Notes under the pieces: generated by a model
Seen by the model: only the letters and a program-made list of their open reading frames with translations
Told to the model about the DNA's origin: nothing
The model's database searches: none
In this document: piece after piece, positions 9,361 to 17,982 of the stretch
How the letters are laid out: each line of letters opens with the position of its first letter
How positions within the stretch are numbered: position 1 is the stretch's first letter
Program-made: the position numbers and the translations under genes
DNA from: Xanthobacter dioxanivorans
Lineage (GTDB): Bacteria > Pseudomonadota > Alphaproteobacteria > Rhizobiales > Xanthobacteraceae
NCBI RefSeq assembly: GCF_016807805.1
Contig: NZ_CP063362.1
Span: 5,002,501 to 5,066,500 of the forward strand
Direction: 5' to 3'
Length of the DNA stretch: 64,000 nt

Positions 9361-10674
9361 ATGCGCGTTGCGATGATCGGTGCGGGTTATGTTGGTCTCG
9401 TGTCGGGGGCTTGCTTTGCGGACTTCGGGCACATTGTCACGTGCGTGGATACCGTTGCGGCCAAGATCGAGGCGCTGAAGGCCGGGCAGATCCCCATCTT
9501 CGAGCCCGGTCTCGCCGAGATCGTCGCCAACAACGTCAAGGCCGAGCGCCTCTTCTTCACCACCTCCCTCGCCGAGGCGGTCGCCGAGGCCGATGCCGTC
9601 TTCATCGCCGTCGGCACCCCTTCCCGGCGCGGCGACGGGCATGCCGACCTCTCCTACGTCTACCAGGCCGCCCGCGACATCGCCGGCGCCATCGGCCGCT
9701 ATACCGTGGTCGTCACCAAGTCCACCGTCCCGGTGGGAACCGGCGACGAGGTCGAGCGCATCATCCGCGAGACCCGGCCCGACGCCGAGTTCGCCGTCGT
9801 CTCGAACCCGGAATTCCTGCGCGAGGGCGCCGCGATCACCGACTTCAAGCGGCCCGACCGCATCCTGATCGGCTCCGAGGACGAGCGTGCCCGCCAGGTC
9901 ATGACCGAGCTCTACCGGCCGCTCTACCTCAACCAGGCCCCGCTCCTGTTCACCACCCGGCGCACCGCCGAGCTCACCAAGTATGCGGCCAACGCCTTCC
10001 TCGCCACCAAGATCACCTTCATCAACGAGATCGCGGACCTCTGCGAGCAGGTGGGCGGGAACGTGCAGGACGTCGCCCGCGGCATCGGCCTCGACAACCG
10101 CATCGGCTCCAAGTTCCTGCATGCCGGGCCCGGCTACGGCGGATCCTGCTTCCCCAAGGATACTCTGGCCCTCATCAAGACCGCCCAGGACCACGGCGCC
10201 CCCATCCGCATCGTCGAGACGGTGGTGGCGGTGAACGACCAGCGCAAGCGCGCCATGGCCCGCAAGGTCATCGCCGCGCTCGGCGGATCGGTGCGCGGAC
10301 GCACGGTGGGCGTGCTCGGCCTCACCTTCAAGCCCAACACCGACGACATGCGCGATGCCCCCTCCATCGCCATCATCACCGCCCTGCAGGATGCCGGCGC
10401 CCGCATCCGGGCCCACGATCCGGAGGGGGTGGAGCAGGCCCGGCTGGTGCTCGACAACGTCGACTACGTGGACAGCCCCTACCAGGCCGCTGACGGCGCC
10501 GACGCCCTGGTCATCGTCACCGAGTGGGACGCCTTCCGCGCCCTCGACCTCCGGCGCATCCACGCCCTCATGGCAAGGCCCGTCGTGGTCGACCTCCGCA
10601 ACATCTACCGGCCCGACGAAATGGCCGCCATCGGCTTCTCATATTCAAGCGTCGGGCGTGACGGCCTCGTGTGA
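9361..10674 (+). CDS. ugd: UDP-glucose 6-dehydrogenase
   Basis: Oxidises UDP-glucose to UDP-glucuronate with two NAD+, supplying glucuronic acid for exopolysaccharide or lipopolysaccharide. 437 aa, the standard length. The N-terminal Rossmann domain starts MRVAMIGAGYVGLV; the substrate-binding and catalytic region has NPEFLREGAA and the active-site cysteine C263 in GYGGSCFPKD; the C-terminal UDP-binding domain has GLTFKPNTDDMRDAPS. The ATG follows GGAACGGAG at good spacing. It stands alone on the plus strand and faces the minus-strand polymerisation block. Confidence 0.96.
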   Translation: MRVAMIGAGYVGLVSGACFADFGHIVTCVDTVAAKIEALKAGQIPIFEPGLAEIVANNVKAERLFFTTSLAEAVAEADAVFIAVGTPSRRGDGHADLSYVYQAARDIAGAIGRYTVVVTKSTVPVGTGDEVERIIRETRPDAEFAVVSNPEFLREGAAITDFKRPDRILIGSEDERARQVMTELYRPLYLNQAPLLFTTRRTAELTKYAANAFLATKITFINEIADLCEQVGGNVQDVARGIGLDNRIGSKFLHAGPGYGGSCFPKDTLALIKTAQDHGAPIRIVETVVAVNDQRKRAMARKVIAALGGSVRGRTVGVLGLTFKPNTDDMRDAPSIAIITALQDAGARIRAHDPEGVEQARLVLDNVDYVDSPYQAADGADALVIVTEWDAFRALDLRRIHALMARPVVVDLRNIYRPDEMAAIGFSYSSVGRDGLV

Positions 10675-10799
10675 ACAGCACTGAAATGGGGCCTGGGCAC
10701 ACCCGGCGCCTCCTCCAGCCTTGGGCCAAAGCCCTCGGGCGGAGTTGATCCGGACATGGCTCTCGCCAAGCGAAAGCACGGCAGAAATGCTGCATGCAT

Positions 10800-10952
10800 C
10801 GTCGCCTGGATGCCTTTCGCGCAGGAAGGTCAGGATGAAACGCTCAGCGTTGCCATTGGCGCGCGGGGCGAGGGATCGGATACGGATATCACGGACGCCG
10901 GCGGCGCGGAGCAGATCCCGGAAGGCGTGGCATAGCTTCCACAGCTAGGCCG
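10800..10952 (-). pseudogene. Fragment of an IS481-type DDE transposase
   Basis: A minus-strand frame of about 50 codons, opened by an in-frame TAG, reads LWKLCHAFRDLLRAAGVRDI followed by RIRSLAPRANGNAERFIL. This matches the C-terminal end of the rve core in IS481-like transposases, where the catalytic Glu lies in NGKAERF. Both ends are missing and no inverted repeats are visible, so it is a relic wedged between ugd and the O-antigen ligase gene. Confidence 0.6.
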
Positions 10953-10982
10953 AGATCGAAGACTTGCGCCCACAGCCGCACC

Positions 10983-12455
10983 TCAGTGAACGGCTCCGGT
11001 CTCCTCCGCTCCCTCTGCGCCTGGATGCCGACGGACCCGGCGCAGACGCCGGCGCGAGAAATCCTCCCTCGGCAGGAAGGCGCGGCCGAGCCCGAAGCCG
11101 ACGACGGCCAGGCAGACTATGAGATAGCCAGTTATCTGCAGCGAAAAATCGACACTGGAATGCAGCACGCCGAGCAGGCCCACCAGCAGCGCGGCGAGAA
11201 TATACGGGTCGCTCGGGCGCCGGATCGCGCCGCGCACCAGCACCCCACAGAGCAGCAGCACGAAGCCGACGACCACGAGGGCGAGCGGAAGGCCACCTTC
11301 GAACGCAAGCTCGATCGGCGTACTGTGCCCGATGTTGAAGCGCCCGGACGTCTCCAGGTTGGCGTCGCGGAATTGCGGGAAGCTCTCCTCGAAGCTGCCC
11401 AGCCCATAGCCCAGCGCCGGCCGCTGCGCGATCGCGTCCCACATCAGGGCGTAGGCCTGCCAGCGCCCGTCGGTCTCCACGTTCAGCCGGGCCTGCCGCA
11501 GGCGCCACACATCGCCCGATGACGCCAGCACGACGGCCAGGAGCACCACGCCGCCGATCGCCGCTGCCCCCAGCGCCCGCCCTTGCAGCCGGATTCTCCA
11601 CCCGATCGCAGCGGCCGCGATCAGCACGGTCAGCAGCAGGCCGGCGCGGGACTGCGTCAGCGGCAGGAGAAGCAGGAGCAGGACGGCGGCGATGGCGATC
11701 CCGAACGCCCCGGACAGGGCCTTGCCCGCCCCCTCGCCGAGGAGCGGGTAGCCTTCCCTGATCCTGCGGATGAACGGCGCCATCAGCATGGCCAGGGCGG
11801 CGAGAAAGGCCGAGCCGAGATAGGTGGCGGTGGTGTTCTTGTTGATGAAGAACGCCGTCAGCGCCCCGCCCTGGTTGAACGGCGTCATGCCCTCCACGGA
11901 CAGCAGCTTCCCGGCATATCCGATGAGCCCGAAGATGCAGGCCGCGTACACCACCATGCGCAGAAGCACGTTCGCCCGCTGGCTGTCGCAGCCAAGCACG
12001 ATACCGGCCACGAGCACCAAGGCGGCCAGAAGCGGGCGTCCCAGGAACTGGAGCGGCGACATCACGATGGATCCTGACAGAGGCGCCAGCGGAATGTTCA
12101 GCAGTTCCGACGCCTTGGCCCAGATCGCCAGGGGCGAGGGACCGGGGGAGATGCTCTGAAGCAGGGCCACCAGCCCGTACACCGCAAGCACCAGCACCAG
12201 GCCGGCGAGAAGCAGGACATGGCCGCGCCCCACATAACGGTAGCTGGCGAGCAGCAAGACCAGGGCCGCGACCGCCGCCCAGATCTCGACCCAGAAGAAC
12301 GCGACCGACCCGTCCGGCACGGGAGCGAAAAACACCATGACCAGGAAAAGGCCGAAGGCGACGCGATCGAGGAGACTGCGCTTCCGCGTGCTCCGGGCCG
12401 GCGCGGGCGTCACCGCGGGTGCGGCATCGGACGCGCCGGTGCTCACCGCGTCCAT
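10983..12455 (-). CDS. O-antigen ligase/polymerase family membrane protein (Wzy_C)
   Basis: 490 aa, with about a dozen hydrophobic segments between residues 30 and 450. The Wzy_C signature region is present: INKNTTATYLG in a middle loop, LTQSRAGLLL, and a large periplasmic loop with DGRWQAYALMWDAIAQRPALGYGLGSFEESFPQFRD and the conserved H in NIGHSTPIELAFEGG. Members either ligate O-antigen to lipid A-core or polymerise repeat units in the periplasm. Its position behind a GumC-type chain-length/BY-kinase gene favours a polymerase or ligase in exopolysaccharide assembly, but the two roles cannot be told apart from sequence. The N-terminal 30 residues are Ala/Pro-rich and cytoplasmic. Confidence 0.85.
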   Translation of the reverse strand: MDAVSTGASDAAPAVTPAPARSTRKRSLLDRVAFGLFLVMVFFAPVPDGSVAFFWVEIWAAVAALVLLLASYRYVGRGHVLLLAGLVLVLAVYGLVALLQSISPGPSPLAIWAKASELLNIPLAPLSGSIVMSPLQFLGRPLLAALVLVAGIVLGCDSQRANVLLRMVVYAACIFGLIGYAGKLLSVEGMTPFNQGGALTAFFINKNTTATYLGSAFLAALAMLMAPFIRRIREGYPLLGEGAGKALSGAFGIAIAAVLLLLLLPLTQSRAGLLLTVLIAAAAIGWRIRLQGRALGAAAIGGVVLLAVVLASSGDVWRLRQARLNVETDGRWQAYALMWDAIAQRPALGYGLGSFEESFPQFRDANLETSGRFNIGHSTPIELAFEGGLPLALVVVGFVLLLCGVLVRGAIRRPSDPYILAALLVGLLGVLHSSVDFSLQITGYLIVCLAVVGFGLGRAFLPREDFSRRRLRRVRRHPGAEGAEETGAVH

Positions 12456-12525
12456 GGCGGCCCCCCGAGCGCCACGGGGAGCCGCGGCACGAGCCTGCGG
12501 CGCTTAGTTCCCACTTCCGGCATTG

Positions 12526-13407
12526 CTACTTCCATGGACGCGATCCGAGAGGCTCCACAAACGGCAGCACGATATCGCCTCCCCGGCTTCTGATGATCTC
12601 TGCCACGCGCTTCTGGTCGCGTTCGGCCGCCGTGGTCAGCAGCTCACGCAGGAACGTCTGCTGCGCCGGTCCAGAATTCACATAGTGCTCGGCCAGGACC
12701 TCGGCGCCGCCCTGGGCAAGGAGCCAGTCGAGCTGGCTGCGGAGCTGCGCCACCGCGGAGGCATCCAGGGAAGGAAAGAGATGGAGCAGAAGCTCCACCC
12801 GCCGCAGCAGCGCCCACGCCTCGTAGGGTCCGGTCCGGAACGACATGTCGAGCAGCGCCCTCAGCCGCGGCGTGTCGTCGTTCCGGATGTATTCGGTCCA
12901 GGCGAGGATGGTCCAGCTGACGGTGGATGCCGGATTGCAGACGAGGCTTCGCGTCGCCGCGTCAGCCGCCTCGTTGAGGCGACGCTCGGCCGCCTCGGGG
13001 TCGTCGGAGGTCCGGATCGCCGTCTCCACCCGGGCCACCCGCACGATGGCGAGGTTCCGCAGACCCCGGAAGTCGCAGATATTGGCCTCCACGACCGGGG
13101 CCACGCTGGCATCGATCTCCGCAAGCAGTTCCGGCGGGTAGCCTTCCCCAGCCAGCATGTGTTCCGCGACGGTGCTCAGGTCGAAGGAGGCCTCAACATC
13201 GGATTGCGGGACGACGACCACGAGCCACAGCACCGTGCTTGCGATGATCGCCAGGGCGATCAGGCGTCCCATCAAGCGAAACTTCCGGCCTTCGCCCGCG
13301 ACGTCCACAGGCTCTTTCAGGCCCTCGTCAGCCGCGACGGCCGGATCGCGCGCCCCTCGACCATCTGCAGGCGTGCCGCCCTTAGCGATCTCGGCCATAG
13401 CTCGCAT
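12526..13407 (-). CDS. Unknown single-TM protein of the exopolysaccharide operon
   Basis: 293 aa. A cytoplasmic N-terminus of about 44 residues is followed by one transmembrane helix (about 46-66, LIALAIIASTVLWLVVVV) and a helical periplasmic domain of about 220 residues with Ala/Leu-rich helix pairs (ERRLNEAADAATRSLVCNPA, WTEYIRNDDTPRLRALLDMS), resembling TPR-like units. It overlaps the 3' end of the BY-kinase gene by 26 bases and precedes the O-antigen ligase gene, so it is co-expressed with them. A plausible role is a scaffold for the polymerase complex; this is inference from position only. An in-frame ATG three codons later is an alternative start. Confidence 0.75.
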   Translation of the reverse strand: MRAMAEIAKGGTPADGRGARDPAVAADEGLKEPVDVAGEGRKFRLMGRLIALAIIASTVLWLVVVVPQSDVEASFDLSTVAEHMLAGEGYPPELLAEIDASVAPVVEANICDFRGLRNLAIVRVARVETAIRTSDDPEAAERRLNEAADAATRSLVCNPASTVSWTILAWTEYIRNDDTPRLRALLDMSFRTGPYEAWALLRRVELLLHLFPSLDASAVAQLRSQLDWLLAQGGAEVLAEHYVNSGPAQQTFLRELLTTAAERDQKRVAEIIRSRGGDIVLPFVEPLGSRPWK

Positions 13408-15628
13408 AGTATTTATGGTAATAATACTTGGTTCCGTAGTCCTCGAGGTTCTTCATCGCCTTGATGTCAACCTTGTTGAGCAGGCAGCCGAGGACCTTTT
13501 CGTAGACCTTCGGCGCGTTCTGCAACGTATTGATCACCAGATCGCGGTGCGAGCTGCCCCAGTCGAGCACGTAGACGTAGCCGTCCACGAGATGGGTGGA
13601 GGCCATCACGTCCACCACCGGTGCCATGGGCGGGAAGTCGATGACCAGATAATCCGTCGTCTGCCGCAGCTGGTCGATCAGCGCCGCCATCTTGTCGGAG
13701 GCGAGAATCTCGTTCGTGTGGGCGATTTCGCTCGGCACCACCGCGGGAATGAACTTCACGTTGGTCAGGGGATCGATGATCGCCACCTCGTCGAAGGTCG
13801 CCTGGCCGAGGACGAGCTCCAGCAGGCCCTTCTTGGCATTGGGCGCGATGCGCCAGGTCAGCGAGGGATTGCGCAGGTCGCCGTCGATCAGGATGCAGCG
13901 CTGGCCGCTGTGCGCGACCAGCTGCGCAAGGTTGGCCGAGACGGTGGACTTTCCTTCCTTGGGCAGCGTCGAGACAATGCCGATGACCCGCACCGACTGG
14001 CCGAAGATCGACACGTCGGCGCTGACCTTGACCGAACGCAGCGTCTCTGCGAACCGCGAGAATGGATCGGTGATGACCTGCCGGAAGATGCCCACGGAAC
14101 TGTCGAAGGCGCTCTGGCCGCCCGGCAGCTGCGCGATTCCCGGCACCAGCGGCAGCACGCCCAGGCAGTCAAGGCCGAGATAGCGCTCCACGTCGGCGGG
14201 CAGGCGGAACGACCGGTTCATGCGCTCGCGCCATACGCCGACGCCGAAGCCGGCGAGCAGGCCGATGATCGTGCCGGCGCTGACGATCAGCGGCGTGCGC
14301 GGCTGGGACGGGGCAAGCGGCGCCGAGGCGTCGGTGATGACGCGCGCCTCGGTGATGGGGAACGACTGCTGCTGCGTCGCCTGCATGAAGCGCTGCAGGA
14401 AGTTGTCGTACAGCGCCCGGTAGGACTGTGCGTTGCTCTCGAGCTCGCGCAGCTCCACCTGGGCCTGGCCCGTCACCTTGGCCTGGGTGACCAGGCCTTC
14501 CAGGCTCTTGGACAGGCTGTTCTCGCGCGCCTTGGAAATCTCCAGGTCCGACTTGTAGGTCTCCGCGATGCGCGACAGCTCGTTGAACAGCGCGCGCTGC
14601 AGGCCCTTGATCTCCGAGCCGAGGTTGATCACCGCGATGTGATCCGGCCCGTAGCGCTTCGACCATTCCGCCTCGCGCTTCACCGCGTCGAGATACTGGG
14701 ACCGCAGCTTGCTGATGACCTCGTTGTTCAGCACGTCGGAAACGACCTCGTCGCTCGTTCCGTTTATGCCGCCCTGCTTGACGATGCTGGCGACCCGGTC
14801 GTAGCGCGCCTGCGCTTCGGCGACCGAGGTCCTGGCGGTGACAAGCTGGGTGTTGAGCTCCGACAGCTGCTGGTCGGAGACCAGGCCGCGCGCGGTGTCA
14901 ATGATGTTGTTCTTGGCCTTGAAATCCTGCACGGCGCGATCCGCCGACAGGGCCTGGTCACGCAGTTCGTTGATTCGGTCCTGCAGCCAGACGCTGGCGC
15001 GGCGGGTCGCCTGATATTTCGATTCGAGCTGGTCGACGATGTAGGCTTCGGCCACCTGATTGGCGACATCGGCCGCATGCGTGGCATTCGGCGAGCGGAA
15101 ATCAATGGAGATCACGTAGGATGGGCCGACGCGCTTGACCTTCAATTCCCGCAGGAAGGTGGAGATCTGGCGGCGTTCGAGTTCATAGTCGCTCGCCACG
15201 TCCGACTTGAAGAGGAACGGCAGCACCACGCCGAGCGTGCGCGACAGGAACGACCCCTCGCGCTTGCTCATCTCTTCCTTGGCCTGCTCGACGAGCTTCA
15301 GCTCCTTGATCACCGCCTTGGCGATGCGTTCCGACATCAGGATCTGCACCTGACTGTCGACCATGCCCGAATCGAGCACGCCACCAAGCTGGGGAAGGAT
15401 ATCGAGGCCGCGATTCTGCTGCGTGTCGATCAGGAGCTCGGCGCTGGCGGTGTATTGCGGTGTCGCGAGAAGGCAGTAGAGCGTTGCAAGACCCGCAAAC
15501 ACGGCCGTCACGCCGGCAATAACCCACCTCTGCCGACGCAGGACTTGAAGCAGGAACGAAATATTTATGTCAGCTTCACCAGGAAGCCTCAGAGAGGTGT
15601 CGGCAGTCGACTTATCAATACGAAGCAT
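13382..15628 (-). CDS. Polysaccharide co-polymerase with BY-kinase domain (Wzc/ExoP/GumC type)
   Basis: 748 aa inner-membrane protein that controls chain length and export of exopolysaccharide. Order of parts: Wzz domain with TM1 at about 36-54; long periplasmic coiled coil (200-400); GNVR-type segment (LESNAQSYRALYDNF, 396-410); TM2 at about 446-466; then a cytoplasmic tyrosine kinase with Walker A TLPKEGKST (554-562), Walker A' CILIDGD (578-584) and Walker B YLVIDFPP (660-667). The C-terminus holds a tyrosine cluster (Y731, Y735-737, Y740, Y741, Y744), the usual autophosphorylation site that governs oligomer cycling. All functional elements are present. It is the first gene of the minus-strand block with the TPR-like protein and the ligase/polymerase. 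Confidence 0.95.
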   Translation of the reverse strand: MLRIDKSTADTSLRLPGEADINISFLLQVLRRQRWVIAGVTAVFAGLATLYCLLATPQYTASAELLIDTQQNRGLDILPQLGGVLDSGMVDSQVQILMSERIAKAVIKELKLVEQAKEEMSKREGSFLSRTLGVVLPFLFKSDVASDYELERRQISTFLRELKVKRVGPSYVISIDFRSPNATHAADVANQVAEAYIVDQLESKYQATRRASVWLQDRINELRDQALSADRAVQDFKAKNNIIDTARGLVSDQQLSELNTQLVTARTSVAEAQARYDRVASIVKQGGINGTSDEVVSDVLNNEVISKLRSQYLDAVKREAEWSKRYGPDHIAVINLGSEIKGLQRALFNELSRIAETYKSDLEISKARENSLSKSLEGLVTQAKVTGQAQVELRELESNAQSYRALYDNFLQRFMQATQQQSFPITEARVITDASAPLAPSQPRTPLIVSAGTIIGLLAGFGVGVWRERMNRSFRLPADVERYLGLDCLGVLPLVPGIAQLPGGQSAFDSSVGIFRQVITDPFSRFAETLRSVKVSADVSIFGQSVRVIGIVSTLPKEGKSTVSANLAQLVAHSGQRCILIDGDLRNPSLTWRIAPNAKKGLLELVLGQATFDEVAIIDPLTNVKFIPAVVPSEIAHTNEILASDKMAALIDQLRQTTDYLVIDFPPMAPVVDVMASTHLVDGYVYVLDWGSSHRDLVINTLQNAPKVYEKVLGCLLNKVDIKAMKNLEDYGTKYYYHKYYASYGRDR

Positions 15629-16195
15629 GCCAGACGCATCCCATTCCTTCGCCGGAGTACACTCAGACTATACGCACCCGCCTCGCACCCTGAAGCATCG
15701 AACGGCCGGAGCCCGCCCCGACGCCTCCTTCACCTCCAGAAGAAACCAATCAGCAAAACAACATTGTGACGCGCGACCCAGAATCAACACTCACCAGGCG
15801 CAGGCTGCAAAATAAGAAACTCCCTCAATGCAACTAAAAGAAGAGCAAAAATCATCGTTCAATTGATATCTTCTCCACTTCATTTTAGCAGGATGCAGTC
15901 CCGCGAGAAATATGCCGCACCGCAAAACGCAAAGGGCTACCACCTAACCAACTCACCGTTTAATGCCCGGGAGACATACCACGCGACCTGCCGCGCCGCA
16001 ACAAGACGCCCCCCAAACTGCCATCTTACCGAGCATAATTTTCTGAAATACACGTTTTACAGGTAGGCGGTTGCCCTTCGTCCACCGCATCTGCGGCCCC
16101 GCCTCAGCTGTGTTGTGCCGGCCTCGTGCCGCAGGTTGGTCCCGACCTTGCTTGTGGCTCCATCGAACGCGTTCCAGGACGATGGAGAGGATGCG
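15629..16195. other. Intergenic region with divergent promoters
   Basis: 567 bp between the BY-kinase gene (minus) and the reductase gene (plus). The middle (about 15760-16060) is markedly AT-richer than its surroundings, as expected for two promoters. No RNA gene, operator palindrome or terminator was recognised with confidence. A minus-strand frame running from here through the reductase is antisense noise. Confidence 0.45.
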
Positions 16196-17155
16196 ATGTC
16201 CGACGAAGCCCTGCACCCGGTGAAGGTCACTCGCAAGTTCGTGGAAGCGGAGAACATTGTCTCCTTTGAGCTCGTTCCTGCGGACGGCGGCGAACTGCCG
16301 CCCTTCACGCCGGGCGCCCACGTCGACGTGGCCATCCCCGGCGGCTATGTGCGCCAATATTCCCTTTGCAACAGTGCAAGCGAGCGCCATCGCTACGTTA
16401 TCGGCGTGTGGAAGGATGCCAACAGCCGGGGCGGATCCAAGGCCCTGTTCCAGGCGGTGAACGAAGGCGACCTTCTGCAGGTGGGCGTGCCGCGCAACCG
16501 CTTCGCGGTGCCGCGGGACGTGAAGCGCGCCATCCTGTTCGCCCGCGGCATCGGCGCGACCCCCGTGCTCTCCATCGCCGACCACCTCCAGGCGAAGGGC
16601 ATTCCCTTCGAATTCCACTATCTGTTTGCCGGCGGCTCGCCCGGTTCGTTCCGCGCCACCATCGAGGCGTCGCCTTATGCCGGCGACACATCCTTCTATT
16701 TCGAGGCCGTCGAGCCGCGCCTCAACCCGGCCGCCCTGCTCGCCGACCGCCCGGACGATACGCACCTGTTTATGTGCGGGGTGGACTGGTGGCTCGAGCC
16801 GATCATCGCCAACGCACAGCAGAAGGGCTTCGGGGTCAATCGCATCCATGTGGAGCGCTTCACCGCCAAGGCGCCGCCGCCGTTGCTGGACAAGGTGTTC
16901 GAGGTGAAGATCGCCAGCACCGGACAGGTCATCAAGATCCCCGGCGACCGTTCCGTTACCGCCGCCCTCGAAGAGGCCGGGGTGAAAGTCCCCACCTCCT
17001 GCGAGCAGGGTGCCTGCGGCACCTGCAAGGTCAAGGTTCTCGCCGGCGAGGTGGACCATCGCGACAAGCGCCTCAAGCCGGCGGAGAAGGAAGAAGGCTG
17101 GTTCCTCGCCTGCGTGTCGCGTGCCAAAGGCGACCAGCTCGTGTTGGATTTGTGA
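16196..17155 (+). CDS. Ferredoxin-type oxidoreductase, vanillate demethylase (VanB)/phthalate dioxygenase reductase family
   Basis: 319 aa. Passes electrons from NAD(P)H through flavin to a 2Fe-2S centre and on to a Rieske oxygenase. Order: FMN-binding barrel with RQYSLCN (53-59); NAD-binding domain with ARGIGATPVLSIAD (116-129) and FMCGVDWW (192-199); C-terminal plant-type ferredoxin with C269, C274, C277 (CEQGACGTC) and C306. The ATG at 16196 follows GGAGAGG; an upstream in-frame start lacks one. No oxygenase partner is adjacent, so it either serves a distant enzyme or has another acceptor. The only neighbour downstream is a 66-aa protein. Confidence 0.88.
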   Translation: MSDEALHPVKVTRKFVEAENIVSFELVPADGGELPPFTPGAHVDVAIPGGYVRQYSLCNSASERHRYVIGVWKDANSRGGSKALFQAVNEGDLLQVGVPRNRFAVPRDVKRAILFARGIGATPVLSIADHLQAKGIPFEFHYLFAGGSPGSFRATIEASPYAGDTSFYFEAVEPRLNPAALLADRPDDTHLFMCGVDWWLEPIIANAQQKGFGVNRIHVERFTAKAPPPLLDKVFEVKIASTGQVIKIPGDRSVTAALEEAGVKVPTSCEQGACGTCKVKVLAGEVDHRDKRLKPAEKEEGWFLACVSRAKGDQLVLDL

Positions 17156-17204
17156 CAAGGCGACGCATGCGAAAGCCGGGCCGCGGCCCGGAGGGAGGCT
17201 GACG

Positions 17205-17405
17205 ATGGTGTCCGAGGAAGACGTCTGGCGCACCGCCTTCATCATCGCCGAGCAATACGGCCCCGAAGGCGTGGCCTTCGCGGCGCGCATGGCCGAGAGC
17301 TTCGAGATCGGCGGCAAGATGGACGAGCATCGGGCCTGGGTCGCCATCATGACCCGGGTGGAGAGCCTGACCACCGAGCACGACGCCGCGGTGCGCCCGA
17401 GCTGA
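17205..17405 (+). CDS. Small acidic protein of unknown function
   Basis: 66 aa, starting MVSEEDVWRTAFIIAEQYG, with a helical profile (EDVWRTA, GVAFAARMAES, DEHRAWVAIMTRVESL). The pattern W-R-T-A ... YG ... A ... A ... W ... I is one I associate with a small alphaproteobacterial protein family of unknown role. The ATG follows GGAGGGAGG. It lies 49 bases after the reductase stop and may be co-transcribed, ending before tRNA-His. Confidence 0.65.
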   Translation: MVSEEDVWRTAFIIAEQYGPEGVAFAARMAESFEIGGKMDEHRAWVAIMTRVESLTTEHDAAVRPS

Positions 17406-17581
17406 CGGGCGAGGCCCGTCCTCTCGCGGGCACCGTGGCGGCGCGGTGCCCGCGGTGGCGCCATGGGTGTGGAAAGGACTGCGCGGAAAGGCGAGAGAGG
17501 GCACATCAGCCCCTTGAAATTGCCGATTGCCCCGCGTAGGTTCCGCCCTCTCTTTCGGCGCCCAAGCGGTGCCGGTGCCGT

Positions 17582-17658
17582 GCAGGTGTAGCTCAGTTGG
17601 TTAGAGCGCCGGTCTGTGGAACCGGAGGTCGGTGGTTCGAGCCCACCCACCTGTACCA
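17582..17658 (+). tRNA. tRNA-His (anticodon GTG)
   Basis: 77 nt including encoded CCA. The acceptor stem GCAGGTG pairs with CACCTGT, the D-arm reads GCTCAGTTGGTTAGAGC, the anticodon stem is CCGGT/ACCGG around CTGTGGA with GTG, and the T-arm is GGTGG TTCGAGC CCACC. The discriminator is A73 and no G-1 is encoded (the preceding base is T). That is the unusual tRNA-His type known from many Alphaproteobacteria. Its 3' 45 bases are the attachment core of the integrative element that follows. Confidence 0.96.
17614..17658 (+). repeat. attL: 45-bp core in the 3' half of tRNA-His
   Basis: From the anticodon loop (CTGTGGAACC...) through the CCA end, identical to 36083-36127. Integration regenerated a complete tRNA on this side, as is usual for tyrosine integrases that use tRNA 3' ends. 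Confidence 0.93.
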
Positions 17659-17982
17659 TCGCAAATACTTGAAATTAATGCCTATTTTGATCGGCAACCA
17701 ATACGGCAGGACGAGCGTTTTGCCTGCTTGTCGCCACCCTGTCGCCACCGGTTTCCACGGGCGTGATTGCGCCGGCGGACGACTCGCGCCCCACTGACGT
17801 AGGCCTTGGGAGCAAAGGGTCGCAGGTTCAACCCCCCGGCGACCTAACCACTTCAACCATTTGAATTTATCTTTTTTCTAAAGACTTGGGAGACTTTAGG
17901 GACTCCGTTGAATGGCTGTGCCGCCACCGATTCGTCACCGCAACGAAAACACTCGTATTAGCTTCCCTCGTTCGGAGCACTT
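17659..17982. other. attL-proximal noncoding segment of the element
   Basis: 324 bp between tRNA-His and the stop of the STAND gene. It contains the tandem TGTCGCCACC repeat described separately and a related TGCCGCCACC near 17923. No gene. A terminator for the STAND gene was not clearly seen. Confidence 0.5.
17728..17750 (+). repeat. Left arm-type repeat (two tandem TGTCGCCACC)
   Basis: A 23-bp stretch made of two TGTCGCCACC units one base apart, 70 bp inside attL. The identical 23 bp recur in the same orientation at 35943-35965 near attR. Their placement at both ends suggests integrase arm sites or excisionase sites. Confidence 0.6.

Noticed and set aside
15953..17659. Long minus-strand open frame (568 codons) across the reductase gene and tRNA-His
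   Set aside because: It is antisense to a well-supported reductase and reads through the tRNA; its composition is typical of shadow frames in GC-rich DNA.
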